NCBI RefSeq assembly: GCF_003628435.1
Contig: NZ_RBZN01000017.1
Location: 1-64,000 of the forward strand
Source: Ureibacillus endophyticus
GTDB taxonomy: Bacteria > Bacillota > Bacilli > Bacillales_A > Planococcaceae
Reading direction: 5' to 3'
DNA: 64,000 nucleotides
Made by a program: the position numbers and the translations under genes. Below, in pieces: positions 8,514 to 17,362 of the stretch; positions within the stretch are counted from its first letter, which is position 1, and every line of letters begins with the position of its first letter. The notes below the pieces were generated by a model. The model saw only the letters and a program-made list of their open reading frames with translations. It was not told the origin of the DNA and ran no database searches.

Positions 8514-9965
8514 CTATAGTTTGCTTTTAATTACTTTTAAGATTTTAGACATGGATTTTTCAATATTTTGTTTAAACGTATCTGTCCATACCTTATATGT
8601 GCAATCTCCTACTGGCACAACGACTTCAAAGGAATAGAATTTTGTTTTCTCATTAAAAGGACTTATTTGGAATTCATTATTCAAAATTTCACCATGATTC
8701 GTTGGGAAGATGACTCCTGCAGCTTTGGTATCATAAGAAACCATATAATTGATGACTTGTAAATAATCATCATACACTGGGTTCAGGGATTTTCCCCTCG
8801 CTGTAACGTCATACCACTTCGGTTTAAATTTCGCATCAAGGATAAAGAAAGGAGTATCAACATTTCGATAGAATACAAAATCCGGACGAATCAGTTTTCT
8901 ATAATCTTTCCCATCATTACCTTTAAAGATATAAAGGTTATTTGCTGCATCAACGAAAAACTCTTCACCTAAGAAATAATTCTTATAATTATGTAGTAAG
9001 AAGCTCTCCCATAGGTCAGGGATATAGTATAATAAACCGTTTACTGATTCATCTTTCCCATCAAAAACAGAAATCCCTAAGTTTCTAAATATTTTAATAC
9101 ACGTTTTTCTCAAGACTTCATATTTAGTGAAATAAGGATGAGAAAGTGGTGTCATGCTATTTAAAAGCACTTTATGTCGATTGCTCGTAAAATATTGTGG
9201 TGCAGCTTCCTTCAATGAGTTTATGATGGTTCTCATTTCATTATCCTGATCAATATGCTTTACAGTCACTTCGGGAAAACTGCTTTTCAAGTAGTCATAG
9301 GTATGAAGGATAAGGTGATTGATTGTATTATCCACTGTATTTTCTTTAGAAGTGTAGGCTACTTTCCCATTGAAAATCAAATTTTCTTGAATATGTCTTG
9401 GAACATTAATCGCCCCTTTTATCCGACCATCATTGTATTCCTTTCGTTGATAGGTTCTAAACAATCCTTGTCGAAAAGCTTCTTTTAACTGCTTTTTAAA
9501 AAGATATAAAAGTAGTACGGCTAACAAATCCTCATCACTCGATTCGGTGAAAAAATCCTCACTAAAATTTGGATTTTCATAGGATAACATGTAAGAAAGA
9601 AAATATGGCTTTATTTGATCAAAGCGAGAGGTAATTGTTATTTTTACATCAAAGACTTGGGATTCCCCGTCCTCCATATCCACTTTTACGTCCTTCACTT
9701 TCAAAACCCCAACCAACCCTTTTGTTTCAAAAAGACTTTTTGAAGAGAACGTGTCGAATTCAATAAGCGTTAATTTATCCTGATCCTTAAAACCTGTTTC
9801 AGTAATATTCGCCATTAATTTTGAAGGTTTGATCCTTTCCTTCACAGCTATTTCAAATGCACGGAACTCTGGGCTTTGTCTATCGATAATTGAATCTTGT
9901 CTTTCAATTAACTCATCGTAGGAAGTATAGTCCTTAAAATAAAACTCTAGCTGTCTGTTATTCAT
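8514..9965 (-). CDS. mcrC: McrC-like endonuclease subunit (PD-(D/E)XK)
   Basis: 483 residues. Near the C-terminus the nuclease motif is complete: PDF at 361-363, then ILDAKFK with D377 and K379, preceded by E320. This is the metal-binding core of the PD-(D/E)XK nucleases used by McrC. The N-terminal two thirds match the DUF2357/McrC plan. Its start overlaps the end of mcrB by 8 bases (ATGAATAA), so the two are translationally coupled. In known McrBC systems McrC docks on the McrB GTPase ring and cuts DNA with modified cytosines. Whether this member recognises methylcytosine cannot be told from sequence. Confidence 0.87.
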   Translation of the reverse strand: MNNRQLEFYFKDYTSYDELIERQDSIIDRQSPEFRAFEIAVKERIKPSKLMANITETGFKDQDKLTLIEFDTFSSKSLFETKGLVGVLKVKDVKVDMEDGESQVFDVKITITSRFDQIKPYFLSYMLSYENPNFSEDFFTESSDEDLLAVLLLYLFKKQLKEAFRQGLFRTYQRKEYNDGRIKGAINVPRHIQENLIFNGKVAYTSKENTVDNTINHLILHTYDYLKSSFPEVTVKHIDQDNEMRTIINSLKEAAPQYFTSNRHKVLLNSMTPLSHPYFTKYEVLRKTCIKIFRNLGISVFDGKDESVNGLLYYIPDLWESFLLHNYKNYFLGEEFFVDAANNLYIFKGNDGKDYRKLIRPDFVFYRNVDTPFFILDAKFKPKWYDVTARGKSLNPVYDDYLQVINYMVSYDTKAAGVIFPTNHGEILNNEFQISPFNEKTKFYSFEVVVPVGDCTYKVWTDTFKQNIEKSMSKILKVIKSKL

Positions 9966-11463
9966 CCTTACTCAATCCTAGAAAAGCAGATTCACAGGCT
10001 GCTAAAAATTGCTGCGTATTATGATAACCTCTACAATATTCCTTTAAAATTGGTTCAATACGGTACTCCCAAATTTCACCTTTCGCATCAATAATGTCAG
10101 AAGCTTTACTTTTTAAATAGGCTGGCCCAATATGATGCGCTTCCGTTAACCCCATTTTTCTTCCTTCTTCGCCGCTAATCAACGAATTTAATGCTTTCAC
10201 ACTTTCTATTAATTCGTGTAAATTGATGTCTTGATGAATCTCGTTGTTTTGTTGCATCCCTTCTAACGCATCTTTCATAACATCATTAGCTTTTACTTCA
10301 ATCCACTGAAATCTTCTTCGTAACGCAAAATCAAAGGCCTCTACAGATCTGTCAATATCATTCATAGTCGCAATAATATACACATTTTTCGGTATGAAAA
10401 ATCCATTTTCAAAGACATCCGACACCATTGGAACAGCTCTTTTATTCTTCATTTCATAAGTTGGTAAATTACTATATTGCGTTTGAAAAATCGTTTCTCG
10501 ATATTGTTCCTCAAGTCCATACATAAGTTCCCCAAAAACTCTTGATAAATCAGCACGATTGATCTCATCGATTATAAAAAAGTATTTTTTATTTGGTTCA
10601 TTTTCTTTGACAACCGCTCGGCAAAAGTCTTTGAAACTTCCGTCTAATTTTACAAACTGTGTCTGCCCATCTTCTATTTGTACTGGACGTAACCCTTCAA
10701 CGAAGTCCGTATAATCATAGGAGGAATGAAATTGAACAAAAGCAAACTTTTCCCCATTAATTTCGCCAACATCGGGTAAGTTTTTAGCAAATTTTTTAGC
10801 AAAATACGTTTTTCCTGTCCCTGGCGCACCAGTTAATACTATTTGCTGAACACCGTTGTTAATGAGTTTTTCTAGCTTTACTTGTAACACATTTGTTTTA
10901 TTCACAGTAGATTGCCCACTTTCTTCTGCTTCGAATGAAACACTTGAAAGATCTAGTTCCTCGTAGCATGTATTTATTTTTTGGATTAAGCTTTGTCGTT
11001 CTTCTCTAGTAGAGTGAATACTATTTTCAATTTTTTCGATTAACACTCGAATAACTTCCTCAACCGTGTTATCAAGTGGTATGCCGTTCTCGATAAAAGC
11101 CTTCATTCTAGAAGACATTTTGCGATCATCTTTTGCACCGATGATAATGTCACCAAATAAAATATTATAGTAGCCATCTTCACCTTTATAATTCCAAAGC
11201 TTATTTCCATTTTGGGTGAAGTTACTTTTTAATGAGCCAACACCTGAACTAGTTAATCCTTCTATGAAGCCAAACTCACAAAATTTCCGACTCGGGTTTT
11301 GATTGCCGATAAGTACCATTAATAATCCGAAAAACGCAGATTTATTGTTAGTTTTTTTTGCCACTTTAACTAGACCCATCAATAATTTTTCTGACTCTTC
11401 GCTTTCTTCATTGTTAAATAGATTACGTAACTCATGAATCGTCATTTGTTTTATATCAATCAT
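9958..11463 (-). CDS. mcrB: McrB-like GTP-dependent AAA+ translocase
   Basis: 501 residues. Walker A is GAPGTGKT at 212-219, Walker B IIDE at 297-300 followed by INRADLS, and the McrB signature MNDIDRS is at 367-373, with an arginine-rich LRRRF soon after. The MNxxDR motif is what distinguishes GTP-using McrB from other AAA+ proteins. The N-terminal 200 residues should be the DNA-recognition part; residues 40-130 do not match the DUF3578 or EVE modules I know, so target specificity is open. First gene of the restriction operon, with its own upstream AT-rich promoter region. Confidence 0.88.
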   Translation of the reverse strand: MIDIKQMTIHELRNLFNNEESEESEKLLMGLVKVAKKTNNKSAFFGLLMVLIGNQNPSRKFCEFGFIEGLTSSGVGSLKSNFTQNGNKLWNYKGEDGYYNILFGDIIIGAKDDRKMSSRMKAFIENGIPLDNTVEEVIRVLIEKIENSIHSTREERQSLIQKINTCYEELDLSSVSFEAEESGQSTVNKTNVLQVKLEKLINNGVQQIVLTGAPGTGKTYFAKKFAKNLPDVGEINGEKFAFVQFHSSYDYTDFVEGLRPVQIEDGQTQFVKLDGSFKDFCRAVVKENEPNKKYFFIIDEINRADLSRVFGELMYGLEEQYRETIFQTQYSNLPTYEMKNKRAVPMVSDVFENGFFIPKNVYIIATMNDIDRSVEAFDFALRRRFQWIEVKANDVMKDALEGMQQNNEIHQDINLHELIESVKALNSLISGEEGRKMGLTEAHHIGPAYLKSKASDIIDAKGEIWEYRIEPILKEYCRGYHNTQQFLAACESAFLGLSKDE

Positions 11464-11535
11464 TTAATTTTCCTTCCTCATAAAGTTATTGAAATATAAT
11501 TATATATTTTACCATATGGCAATATTTGTAGATGC

Positions 11536-11571
11536 AAAAAAATAGCACCTTCTGAAAAAAAGAAGGTGCTA
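11536..11571 (-). terminator. Terminator of the CMD-domain gene
   Basis: TAGCACCTTCT and AGAAGGTGCTA form an 11-bp perfect stem followed by TTTTTT on the minus strand. Confidence 0.93.
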
Positions 11572-11589
11572 GACTATAAGATTATTTAA

Positions 11590-12246
11590 TTATTTATCAT
11601 ATGCTAATAAAGCATTCACCCCATGCGCCAGGGCTGATCCTGCTTTTAACGCCGTTGCTACTAGAATAGCTTCTGCAATTTCTTCCTTTGACGCGTCCGC
11701 TTTTTTGGCGTTCTTCGTGTGTAGGTCGATGCAGTACGGGCAACCTGTTGTATGCGCCACTGCCACCGCAATCAACTCTTTCTCCTTCACGCTTAACAAT
11801 CCTGCTTTTAGTGCTTGCTGGTCAAAGTTGATAAACGCTTCAAAGCAATCCCCGTTTAGCTTAGAAAATTCTCCTAATCTCTTAAAATATTCTGCTTTAT
11901 ACAATTCGTCGTCAGCGCTTTCATCATACGTGTTTAGTGCATTGACCCCATGTGCTAAAGCTGAACCTGCTTTTAAAGCAGTTGCAACCATAACAGCCTC
12001 TGCGACTTCTTCCTTTGTGGCTTCTGCTTTTTTAACCGCTTTCGTATGAACATCAATGCAATATGGACAGCCTGTTGTATGTGCCACAGCGACGGCAATT
12101 AACTCCTTTAGTTTAACTGTTAATTCCCCTGCAGCTAACGCCTTCTTGTCAAAAGTCACAAATGCTTTAAACGCATCCGGCGCCAATTCACCAAATTCCC
12201 CTAAAAGATCGAAATAAGATTTTTTGTACAAACTTGCCTGACTCAT
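11590..12246 (-). CDS. Tandem carboxymuconolactone decarboxylase/AhpD-like protein
   Basis: 218 residues made of two copies of a CMD domain (about 1-108 and 112-218), each with the AhpD-like redox motif: C60-PY-C63 with H67, and C169-PY-C172 with the equivalent histidine. The copies share long identical stretches (AVAVAHTTGCPYCID, ATALKAGSALAHGVNAL), so the duplication is either recent or kept uniform by gene conversion. Single-domain members of about 110 residues form oligomers; the fusion would give a covalent dimer. Probable role is peroxide/alkyl-hydroperoxide reduction. The start follows GGGGGAG. No AhpC gene is nearby. Confidence 0.88.
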   Translation of the reverse strand: MSQASLYKKSYFDLLGEFGELAPDAFKAFVTFDKKALAAGELTVKLKELIAVAVAHTTGCPYCIDVHTKAVKKAEATKEEVAEAVMVATALKAGSALAHGVNALNTYDESADDELYKAEYFKRLGEFSKLNGDCFEAFINFDQQALKAGLLSVKEKELIAVAVAHTTGCPYCIDLHTKNAKKADASKEEIAEAILVATALKAGSALAHGVNALLAYDK

Positions 12247-12498
12247 CTTTTCTCCCCCAATTTAAAGTGTTTTGCTTTATCCATGGGTGCCTTTGCATGA
12301 GATGTACTTACTAGCTAGTATTTAATTTACCATAAATGGAAGAAAATATAAATTGAAAATTTTGAAATTTGATAGAGTTTTTAAAGATTATTTCTATCAT
12401 GTTGTGTTAGTTTTTCTAGAAGGTAGTGAAAGATAAATCTTTGGAAAAATATTCTCCTAATGTTTGCATGAGAAAGATGAAACTGGAGTAGGAATTGG

Positions 12499-13192
12499 AT
12501 TCATCAGTCCAATGAATACAAAAATCTAATAAAATCCGTGTGAATATCGTATTCATAAACCCCATGAATACAAAAATCTAATGGAATTCGTGGGAAATTC
12601 GTATTCATAAACCCTATGAATACAAAAATCTAATGGAATTCAAGTGAATATCGTATTCATAACCCGATGAATACAAAAATCTAATGAATTTCGTGGGAAA
12701 ATCGTATTCATAACCCCGATGAATACAAAAATCTAATAAAATTTGTGGGAAATTCGTATTCATAAACCCCATGAATACAAAAATCTAATGAAATCCGTGT
12801 GAATATCGTATTCATAAACCCCGATGAAGGTCAAATCACACCAAAAATCCAGTCGAAATGGTCTTCATAACCCCGATGAAGGTCAAATCTCACCAAATAT
12901 CCAGTCGAAATGGTCTTCATAAGCCTGATGAAGGTCAAATCTCACCAAATATCCAGTCAAAATGGTCTTCATAAGCCTGATGAAGGTCAAATCTCACCAA
13001 ATATCCAGTCAAAATGGTCTTCATAAGCCCAATGAAGGTCAAATCTCACCGAAAATCCAATCGAAATGGACTTCATAACCCCGATGAAGCTCAAATCCCA
13101 TCAAAAATCCAGTCGAAATGGTCTTCATAAGCCTGATGAAGGTCAAATCTCACCAAATATCCAGTCGAAATGGTCTTCATCAGCTCAATGTA
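12499..13192. repeat. Tandem hairpin array A: 13-14 units of 52 bp
   Basis: Hairpins recur every 51-53 bp from 12512 to 13188 (right arms at 12512, 12564, 12616, 12667, 12719, 12771, 12824, 12876, 12928, 12980, 13032, 13084, 13136, 13188). The first seven have arms GTATTCAT/ATGAATAC or close variants, the rest CTTCAT/ATGAAG, so both arms change together halfway through. The between-hairpin segments are conserved within each half (ACAAAAATCTAAT versus GGTCAAATCTCACC) but differ between halves. It lies between the CMD and mazG genes. In the orientation of arrays C-F, this array reads on the minus strand. Confidence 0.93.
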
Positions 13193-13238
13193 TCCCCCAT
13201 CTTCGTTTCTTGATTTAACAAGTGTTCTTAGATATGTA

Positions 13239-13553
13239 TCATTTAAACCGATTTGTAAGTTTCTCTTTATGACTCTCCATAATCTCAGTCAAATCAATAT
13301 CGTACTTATCCGCTAATATAAATAAATTATCCAACACATCCCCAAGTTCTTCTTTTAAGTTCTCAATCTGTTTTTCTTTTGATAGTTCCCTATGGTTTGG
13401 GCGATCGATGCCAATTTCTAGAGTTCGAACTGCTTTTGAGACCTCTCCCACTTCTTCCGTTAAAAAATTAACACGAATAAACGAATTCAACTCATACCAA
13501 CCGCGCTCTTTATAAAAATCAGTAATCCATTTCTGGTATTCAAAAATATTCAA
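13239..13553 (-). CDS. MazG-like nucleotide pyrophosphohydrolase
   Basis: 104 residues of the all-alpha MazG-like NTP pyrophosphatase family: LTEEVGEVSKAVR supplies the EExxE metal-binding motif and KEELGDVLDNLFILAD supplies the second (ExxD). Such proteins hydrolyse non-canonical or excess nucleoside triphosphates. I prefer the TTG at 13553, 8 bases after AAGGAG and giving MNIFEYQKW; a GTG three codons upstream lies inside the binding site. It probably has its own promoter, since a terminator of the upstream gene lies 30 bases before it. Array A follows its stop. Confidence 0.85.
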   Translation of the reverse strand: MNIFEYQKWITDFYKERGWYELNSFIRVNFLTEEVGEVSKAVRTLEIGIDRPNHRELSKEKQIENLKEELGDVLDNLFILADKYDIDLTEIMESHKEKLTNRFK

Positions 13554-13584
13554 TGCTATCACTCCTTATTTTTCCATAATAGCA

Positions 13585-13617
13585 CAAAAAAAGCGCATTC
13601 TAATTAAAGAAATGCGT
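13585..13617 (-). terminator. Terminator of the DinB-like gene
   Basis: GACGCATTTCT pairs with AGAATGCGC on the minus strand, followed by TTTTTTT. Confidence 0.85.
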
Positions 13618-13661
13618 CTGAAAAAAACTTCAAATATTCGGTATTTCATATCCAAATAGAG

Positions 13662-14201
13662 CTATTTATTGTTCAAATCTCTCTTTTTCAATATCCCCAA
13701 ATATTCTCTCCATGGCCCCACGTCCGATCTGTATCGCTCAGCCATTATCCGTACAATTTGCGAAATATGTGTTAAATCATGCACAACCCAAGTTGACAGC
13801 AACTCTCTTATTTTCACTGTACCAAATGCAGGATGGTACCCCTCCAACTCGAAATCGGCAGGCTCAATCAACGTGTTCATTTTACTAATATTTTCCATTC
13901 TAATTGTTTTAAACTCCTGCAAAGATTGGTCAATGGTCCTTTGAGATTGATTCTTTAAATGGGAAAACCGATCAAATTCAGGAAATGGTTGATTGCTACC
14001 GTTTTGAAGAATAAACTCTAACCTTGGGATCCAGTTGTTTTTCTCCCCTTCAATGAGATGGTCCACCACTTCAATGGCATTCCACGTTCCTTCGCCCTCA
14101 TTACAGTATAGCCAACCATCAGATAACCCCGATAAAAAATGCTCCAACGTTTGCGGTGTTCGTTCTAACACTTCAATTGCTTCTTTTAAGTTAAACTCCA
14201 T
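13662..14201 (-). CDS. DinB-family metal-dependent protein
   Basis: 179 residues. The four-helix DinB/YfiT fold is indicated by [16 protein letters not shown] (first His ligand) and the C-terminal [16 protein letters not shown] (two His ligands). Family members are thiol S-transferases or of unknown function; some are DNA-damage induced. The ATG follows GGGGGAG. A terminator separates it from the AHSA1-like gene upstream, so it is probably monocistronic. Confidence 0.85.
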   Translation of the reverse strand: MEFNLKEAIEVLERTPQTLEHFLSGLSDGWLYCNEGEGTWNAIEVVDHLIEGEKNNWIPRLEFILQNGSNQPFPEFDRFSHLKNQSQRTIDQSLQEFKTIRMENISKMNTLIEPADFELEGYHPAFGTVKIRELLSTWVVHDLTHISQIVRIMAERYRSDVGPWREYLGILKKRDLNNK

Positions 14202-14245
14202 CTAACTCCCCCTCCCCATCTTTTATGATTTTTTCTCCACAAAAA

Positions 14246-14281
14246 TTCAGAAAGCGCAAATCCATCTCATTGGAAATGCGC
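14246..14281 (-). terminator. Terminator of the AHSA1-like gene
   Basis: GCGCA-T-TTCC pairs with GGA-T-TTGCGC on the minus strand, followed by TTTCTGAATTTTT. Confidence 0.65.
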
Positions 14282-14291
14282 CATTACCATC

Positions 14292-14798
14292 TTATTGACC
14301 TGTATAACTAATTTTCCCTGTTTCCACAAGTTCCTTCAGCCCCAAGAACATGTAATACCAGCCTTGTTCTGTGCCACTACGCCAGTCATCATGGGCTTTT
14401 ACGATATCAGCATCAGTCCAATTTTCTTCATGAATCACCGTAATTTCTTGTGTGAAGGTCATTTCACAGCCTTGTTCCTGTTCTTTTAGCTCCACTGTAA
14501 TGGTATCGGCTAAATCGTTGCCGCTTAGTTCTGGCATTTTAAATGTGAATACGAGTTTTTTCGGAGGATCGATTTCTAAATACTCCCCGATTGCACGATA
14601 GTCTTTACCGCCACGATGGTCAACAATTTCCCACGTACCGCCTACTTCAGGGTTGTTTTTGCATACCTTATTTGTTCCTTCCAATGTGAAAAACCATTTT
14701 TTCATCATGTTTGGGTTAATCCATGCATCAAACACTTTTTCAGGTGCTACATTAAATTCTCTTACCATCGTTAATGTTGTTGTTGAGATGTTTTCCAT
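14292..14798 (-). CDS. AHSA1/SRPBCC-domain protein
   Basis: 168 residues of the START-like (SRPBCC) fold in the AHSA1 subfamily. The typical N-terminus REFNVAPEKVFDAWINP, the central VGGTWEIVDHRGGKDYRAIGEYLEIDPPKKLVFTF strand region (read in two pieces) and a C-terminal GWYYMFLGLKELVE helix are all present. These proteins bind hydrophobic ligands in a deep cavity; the ligand here is unknown. It starts 17 bases after the zinc-ribbon/alpha-CTD-like gene and is probably cotranscribed with it. Confidence 0.87.
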   Translation of the reverse strand: MENISTTTLTMVREFNVAPEKVFDAWINPNMMKKWFFTLEGTNKVCKNNPEVGGTWEIVDHRGGKDYRAIGEYLEIDPPKKLVFTFKMPELSGNDLADTITVELKEQEQGCEMTFTQEITVIHEENWTDADIVKAHDDWRSGTEQGWYYMFLGLKELVETGKISYTGQ

Positions 14799-14815
14799 AC
14801 TAAACCCTCCGTCAA

Positions 14816-15106
14816 TTATTCTTTAAAGGATAAACCCGCCTCTTCCAATGAATTTCTCAAGATGGGCATGGTCGTTTTTCCAATACCGTGGAGATTTAAA
14901 ATTTCTTTTTCCGTGTATTGGGATAGTTTTTCCAGTGTATTAATTCCTTCATTCGTTAAGGCTCGTCTGGCTGGTGCAGCTAATTTCGATAAGAAGCCAC
15001 TTTCTGGTTTTTCCTCTTTATCACATGTAGGACAACTTCTGCAATCACTACTCTTGTAATACGTATGCCCTTTTTCACATACCCTTAAACTTTTTTCAGA
15101 TTTCAA
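14816..15106 (-). CDS. Zinc-ribbon plus RNA polymerase alpha-CTD-like helix-hairpin-helix protein
   Basis: 96 residues. The N-terminal third has a CxxxH and CxxC pattern (CEKGHTYYKSSDC, then CPTC) suggesting a small zinc ribbon. The C-terminal 60 residues (APARRALTNEGINTLEKL, then LHGIGKTTMPILRNSLEEAG) match the helix-hairpin-helix fold of the RNA polymerase alpha C-terminal domain, the part that contacts UP elements and activators. Close relatives are annotated as alpha C-terminal-domain-like. It heads a two-gene unit with the AHSA1-like protein. It may bind DNA; a regulatory role is inference. Confidence 0.82.
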   Translation of the reverse strand: MKSEKSLRVCEKGHTYYKSSDCRSCPTCDKEEKPESGFLSKLAAPARRALTNEGINTLEKLSQYTEKEILNLHGIGKTTMPILRNSLEEAGLSFKE

Positions 15107-15142
15107 GATAACCCCTCCCCCAAAATTCTAATTTCAGTATAA

Positions 15143-15183
15143 ACAAAAAAACAGGCAGTACCTATTAATAAATACTACCTGTC
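15143..15183 (-). terminator. Terminator of the ger operon
   Basis: ACAGGTAGTA pairs with TACTGCCTGT on the minus strand, followed by TTTTTTT; it begins immediately after the gerC stop codon. Confidence 0.88.
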
Positions 15184-16271
15184 TTAATTATCTCAACTTC
15201 CACATTCGGTTTAATAGTTACGTTTTTAAAATCCTTATCCCAATTCAATTTCTCCCATGTTTCCGGATATGTAGTCGACACCCTCAAGCCAATTCCAAAA
15301 GGATCACAATTTGCTTCTTGCAAAATGTTCGTAATCTCTTTTGCTTGTTTTGTAAGTTCTCTAGAAATTTTTTGGCTCAACTCATTTTGATTAATATTCT
15401 TATTTAGATTATGAGGATAGCTATCGATTCCAATTTTTAGTTTCAAATTTATCGATGCCATGACATTCCCGTTTTTTTCGTCGACTTCGATATCCAATTT
15501 TCTTTTCACTTGTTTTGTGGAAATTCTAATGGACTCATCCTTTGCTTCGTCCAACACGAGGTACATTTGGCTCGTTTTTTTTAATTCGTCCATCATTAAA
15601 AGCAATAAACTGCTTTGCTCGATTGTTAGTGTTTTTCCAGAAAACTTATCCCCATCCATCAATGCAACACCAGCTATCCGGATTTTTTCTGGTGTTACTT
15701 GCTCCATATATGGAAGCAGCAAATCTCTCCCTTGCGTCAAAAGTTTTGTCCATATGGAGGAAATCGATTCATCTGGCAAATAGGAGGCGTTTTCTCCCCC
15801 TTCAATTGCTTGCAAAATAAAGAAGGCAATTGGGCTTTTTTCAATTTCAGTAGATATCACGGATTCTGCAGTTCCTTTTGTAATCGCCACTTTTTTCGCA
15901 ATATTAGCATCTTTCCCTCGATAATAAAATTCCAGCAACTGATTTATTCCCGTTTTGGCCATCTCATCGCCAATCAGTATTATATGTGCCTGACTAAAAT
16001 CCACTTCCCCAGCTACCATACTATCGATTTCGGTTCCTAATCCGATTTGCATTTCCTGCTCTGCAAAAAGAAGTATGTCCTCAACATCGAACTGGCCGCC
16101 ACCTTTCCCCTTAATATTCACTGTTCTTACCGTCACTTTCACATTGCCTTCTTCCGTCAAATCATAACCAATCCCATTCACAAAAGTTTTATTGACAAGA
16201 TGATGCTGATCCCAACAGCCTGCCAACATAAGAGACATCAGGATGTATAGTAGTAGGTGCCACTTTTTCAT
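15165..16271 (-). CDS. gerC: Ger(x)C-family spore germination lipoprotein
   Basis: 368 residues. MKKWHLLLYILMSLMLAGC is a lipoprotein signal with lipobox LAGC (C19), followed by WDQHHLVNKTFVNGIGYDL, the diagnostic GerC start. It is the outer-face lipid-anchored C subunit of a GerA-type germinant receptor in the spore inner membrane. The chosen ATG overlaps the gerB stop by 4 bases (ATGA), implying coupled translation. The length is usual for the family. Confidence 0.93.
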   Translation of the reverse strand: MKKWHLLLYILMSLMLAGCWDQHHLVNKTFVNGIGYDLTEEGNVKVTVRTVNIKGKGGGQFDVEDILLFAEQEMQIGLGTEIDSMVAGEVDFSQAHIILIGDEMAKTGINQLLEFYYRGKDANIAKKVAITKGTAESVISTEIEKSPIAFFILQAIEGGENASYLPDESISSIWTKLLTQGRDLLLPYMEQVTPEKIRIAGVALMDGDKFSGKTLTIEQSSLLLLMMDELKKTSQMYLVLDEAKDESIRISTKQVKRKLDIEVDEKNGNVMASINLKLKIGIDSYPHNLNKNINQNELSQKISRELTKQAKEITNILQEANCDPFGIGLRVSTTYPETWEKLNWDKDFKNVTIKPNVEVEIIKTGSIY

Positions 16272-17362
16272 ACGAAACCACCACTTCTGCGTTTTTTCAC
16301 AAGGCGAGATAGAAGAAGCAACAAACAAGGTAAGAAAATTACAATGGTGTAGCTAAGAAACGAAACATATTGAGTCAGAGTATCTGTAATTTTATCTGTA
16401 TTCGGGATAAAAGATAAGCAAAACAGGATAATGCCATTGATGATAACCGCATTTTTATAGGATTTTTTCTTACCAGCTAGACATTTGCTTGCAAGGAACA
16501 AATACATAATAATTGAGGTCGTCATTGGAATAATCCAGATAGAAAGAAAAATTAAATCTAGTCGGTCAACCATTCTGTACGTTAGCCCCCTAAAGAGAAA
16601 AAGTACAGGCTCCCTAATTTGGTGTAATTGCTCAGGACTAAATGTGACAAGACAAAGAAAGGTGATAAACGTGTAAAAGCTTGTAACAAATAAATTGGCG
16701 TAAGATACCGTTTTTAGCATGCCTTTCGTATTTCCAATAACAAACGGGAAGAGAAATAGCAGTGCTTCAAATCCAAGCATGGCAAGTAGCGCATTATTAC
16801 TCCCAAGCAAAATATTCTTCCCTCCTGCACTCCCAACAGGAAGAATAAATTGAATTTCTTTTGGTAGCCAAATCGAAAGAACCGTGATACAAATTAATAC
16901 TAAAATCCAGAAAGTTGCCAGGACAAAGAACCTCGCAATAACTCTTAAATTGCTAACGGTCAAATAGACGCAAGAAGCAATAATAAGAAATGAGACTACC
17001 CACCCTGGAGTTAAAGGTAATAATTGCTCATTAAGTATTTTTATCATTAATATCGTCAACGTACTTCCTGTAAAAATGAAGTAAAAGTAGATGGTAGTAT
17101 TTACGATGGTTCCCAAATGCTTTCCAAGGAGTTTTTTCGTGATGTCTGTCAACATATCATTCGGAAATTTCTTTAAAAGTTTCAAGTAGATAATAAGCAA
17201 GAATTGAATAACCACCCCCGCAAAAAGTATCGAAATCCATCCATCCCCACGCGCGGATTCCTGAACCACATTCGGTAGTGATAACAGGCCAATTCCTATC
17301 TGAGTTTGAATCAAGACCATTAACAGCTGGAACTTGGTAATAGAGATTTGACTACCCATCAT
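16268..17362 (-). CDS. gerB: Ger(x)B-family germinant receptor permease subunit
   Basis: 364 residues with about ten membrane helices of the APC-like spore permease family (ITKFQLLMVLIQTQIGIGLL, NVVQESARGDGWIS). This subunit is thought to bind the amino-acid or nucleoside germinant. The ATG at 17362 overlaps the gerA stop by 4 bases and sits 8 bases after GGGGTGG; an ATG nine codons upstream is inside gerA. Germinant specificity cannot be inferred. Confidence 0.93.
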   Translation of the reverse strand: MMGSQISITKFQLLMVLIQTQIGIGLLSLPNVVQESARGDGWISILFAGVVIQFLLIIYLKLLKKFPNDMLTDITKKLLGKHLGTIVNTTIYFYFIFTGSTLTILMIKILNEQLLPLTPGWVVSFLIIASCVYLTVSNLRVIARFFVLATFWILVLICITVLSIWLPKEIQFILPVGSAGGKNILLGSNNALLAMLGFEALLFLFPFVIGNTKGMLKTVSYANLFVTSFYTFITFLCLVTFSPEQLHQIREPVLFLFRGLTYRMVDRLDLIFLSIWIIPMTTSIIMYLFLASKCLAGKKKSYKNAVIINGIILFCLSFIPNTDKITDTLTQYVSFLSYTIVIFLPCLLLLLSRLVKKRRSGGFV

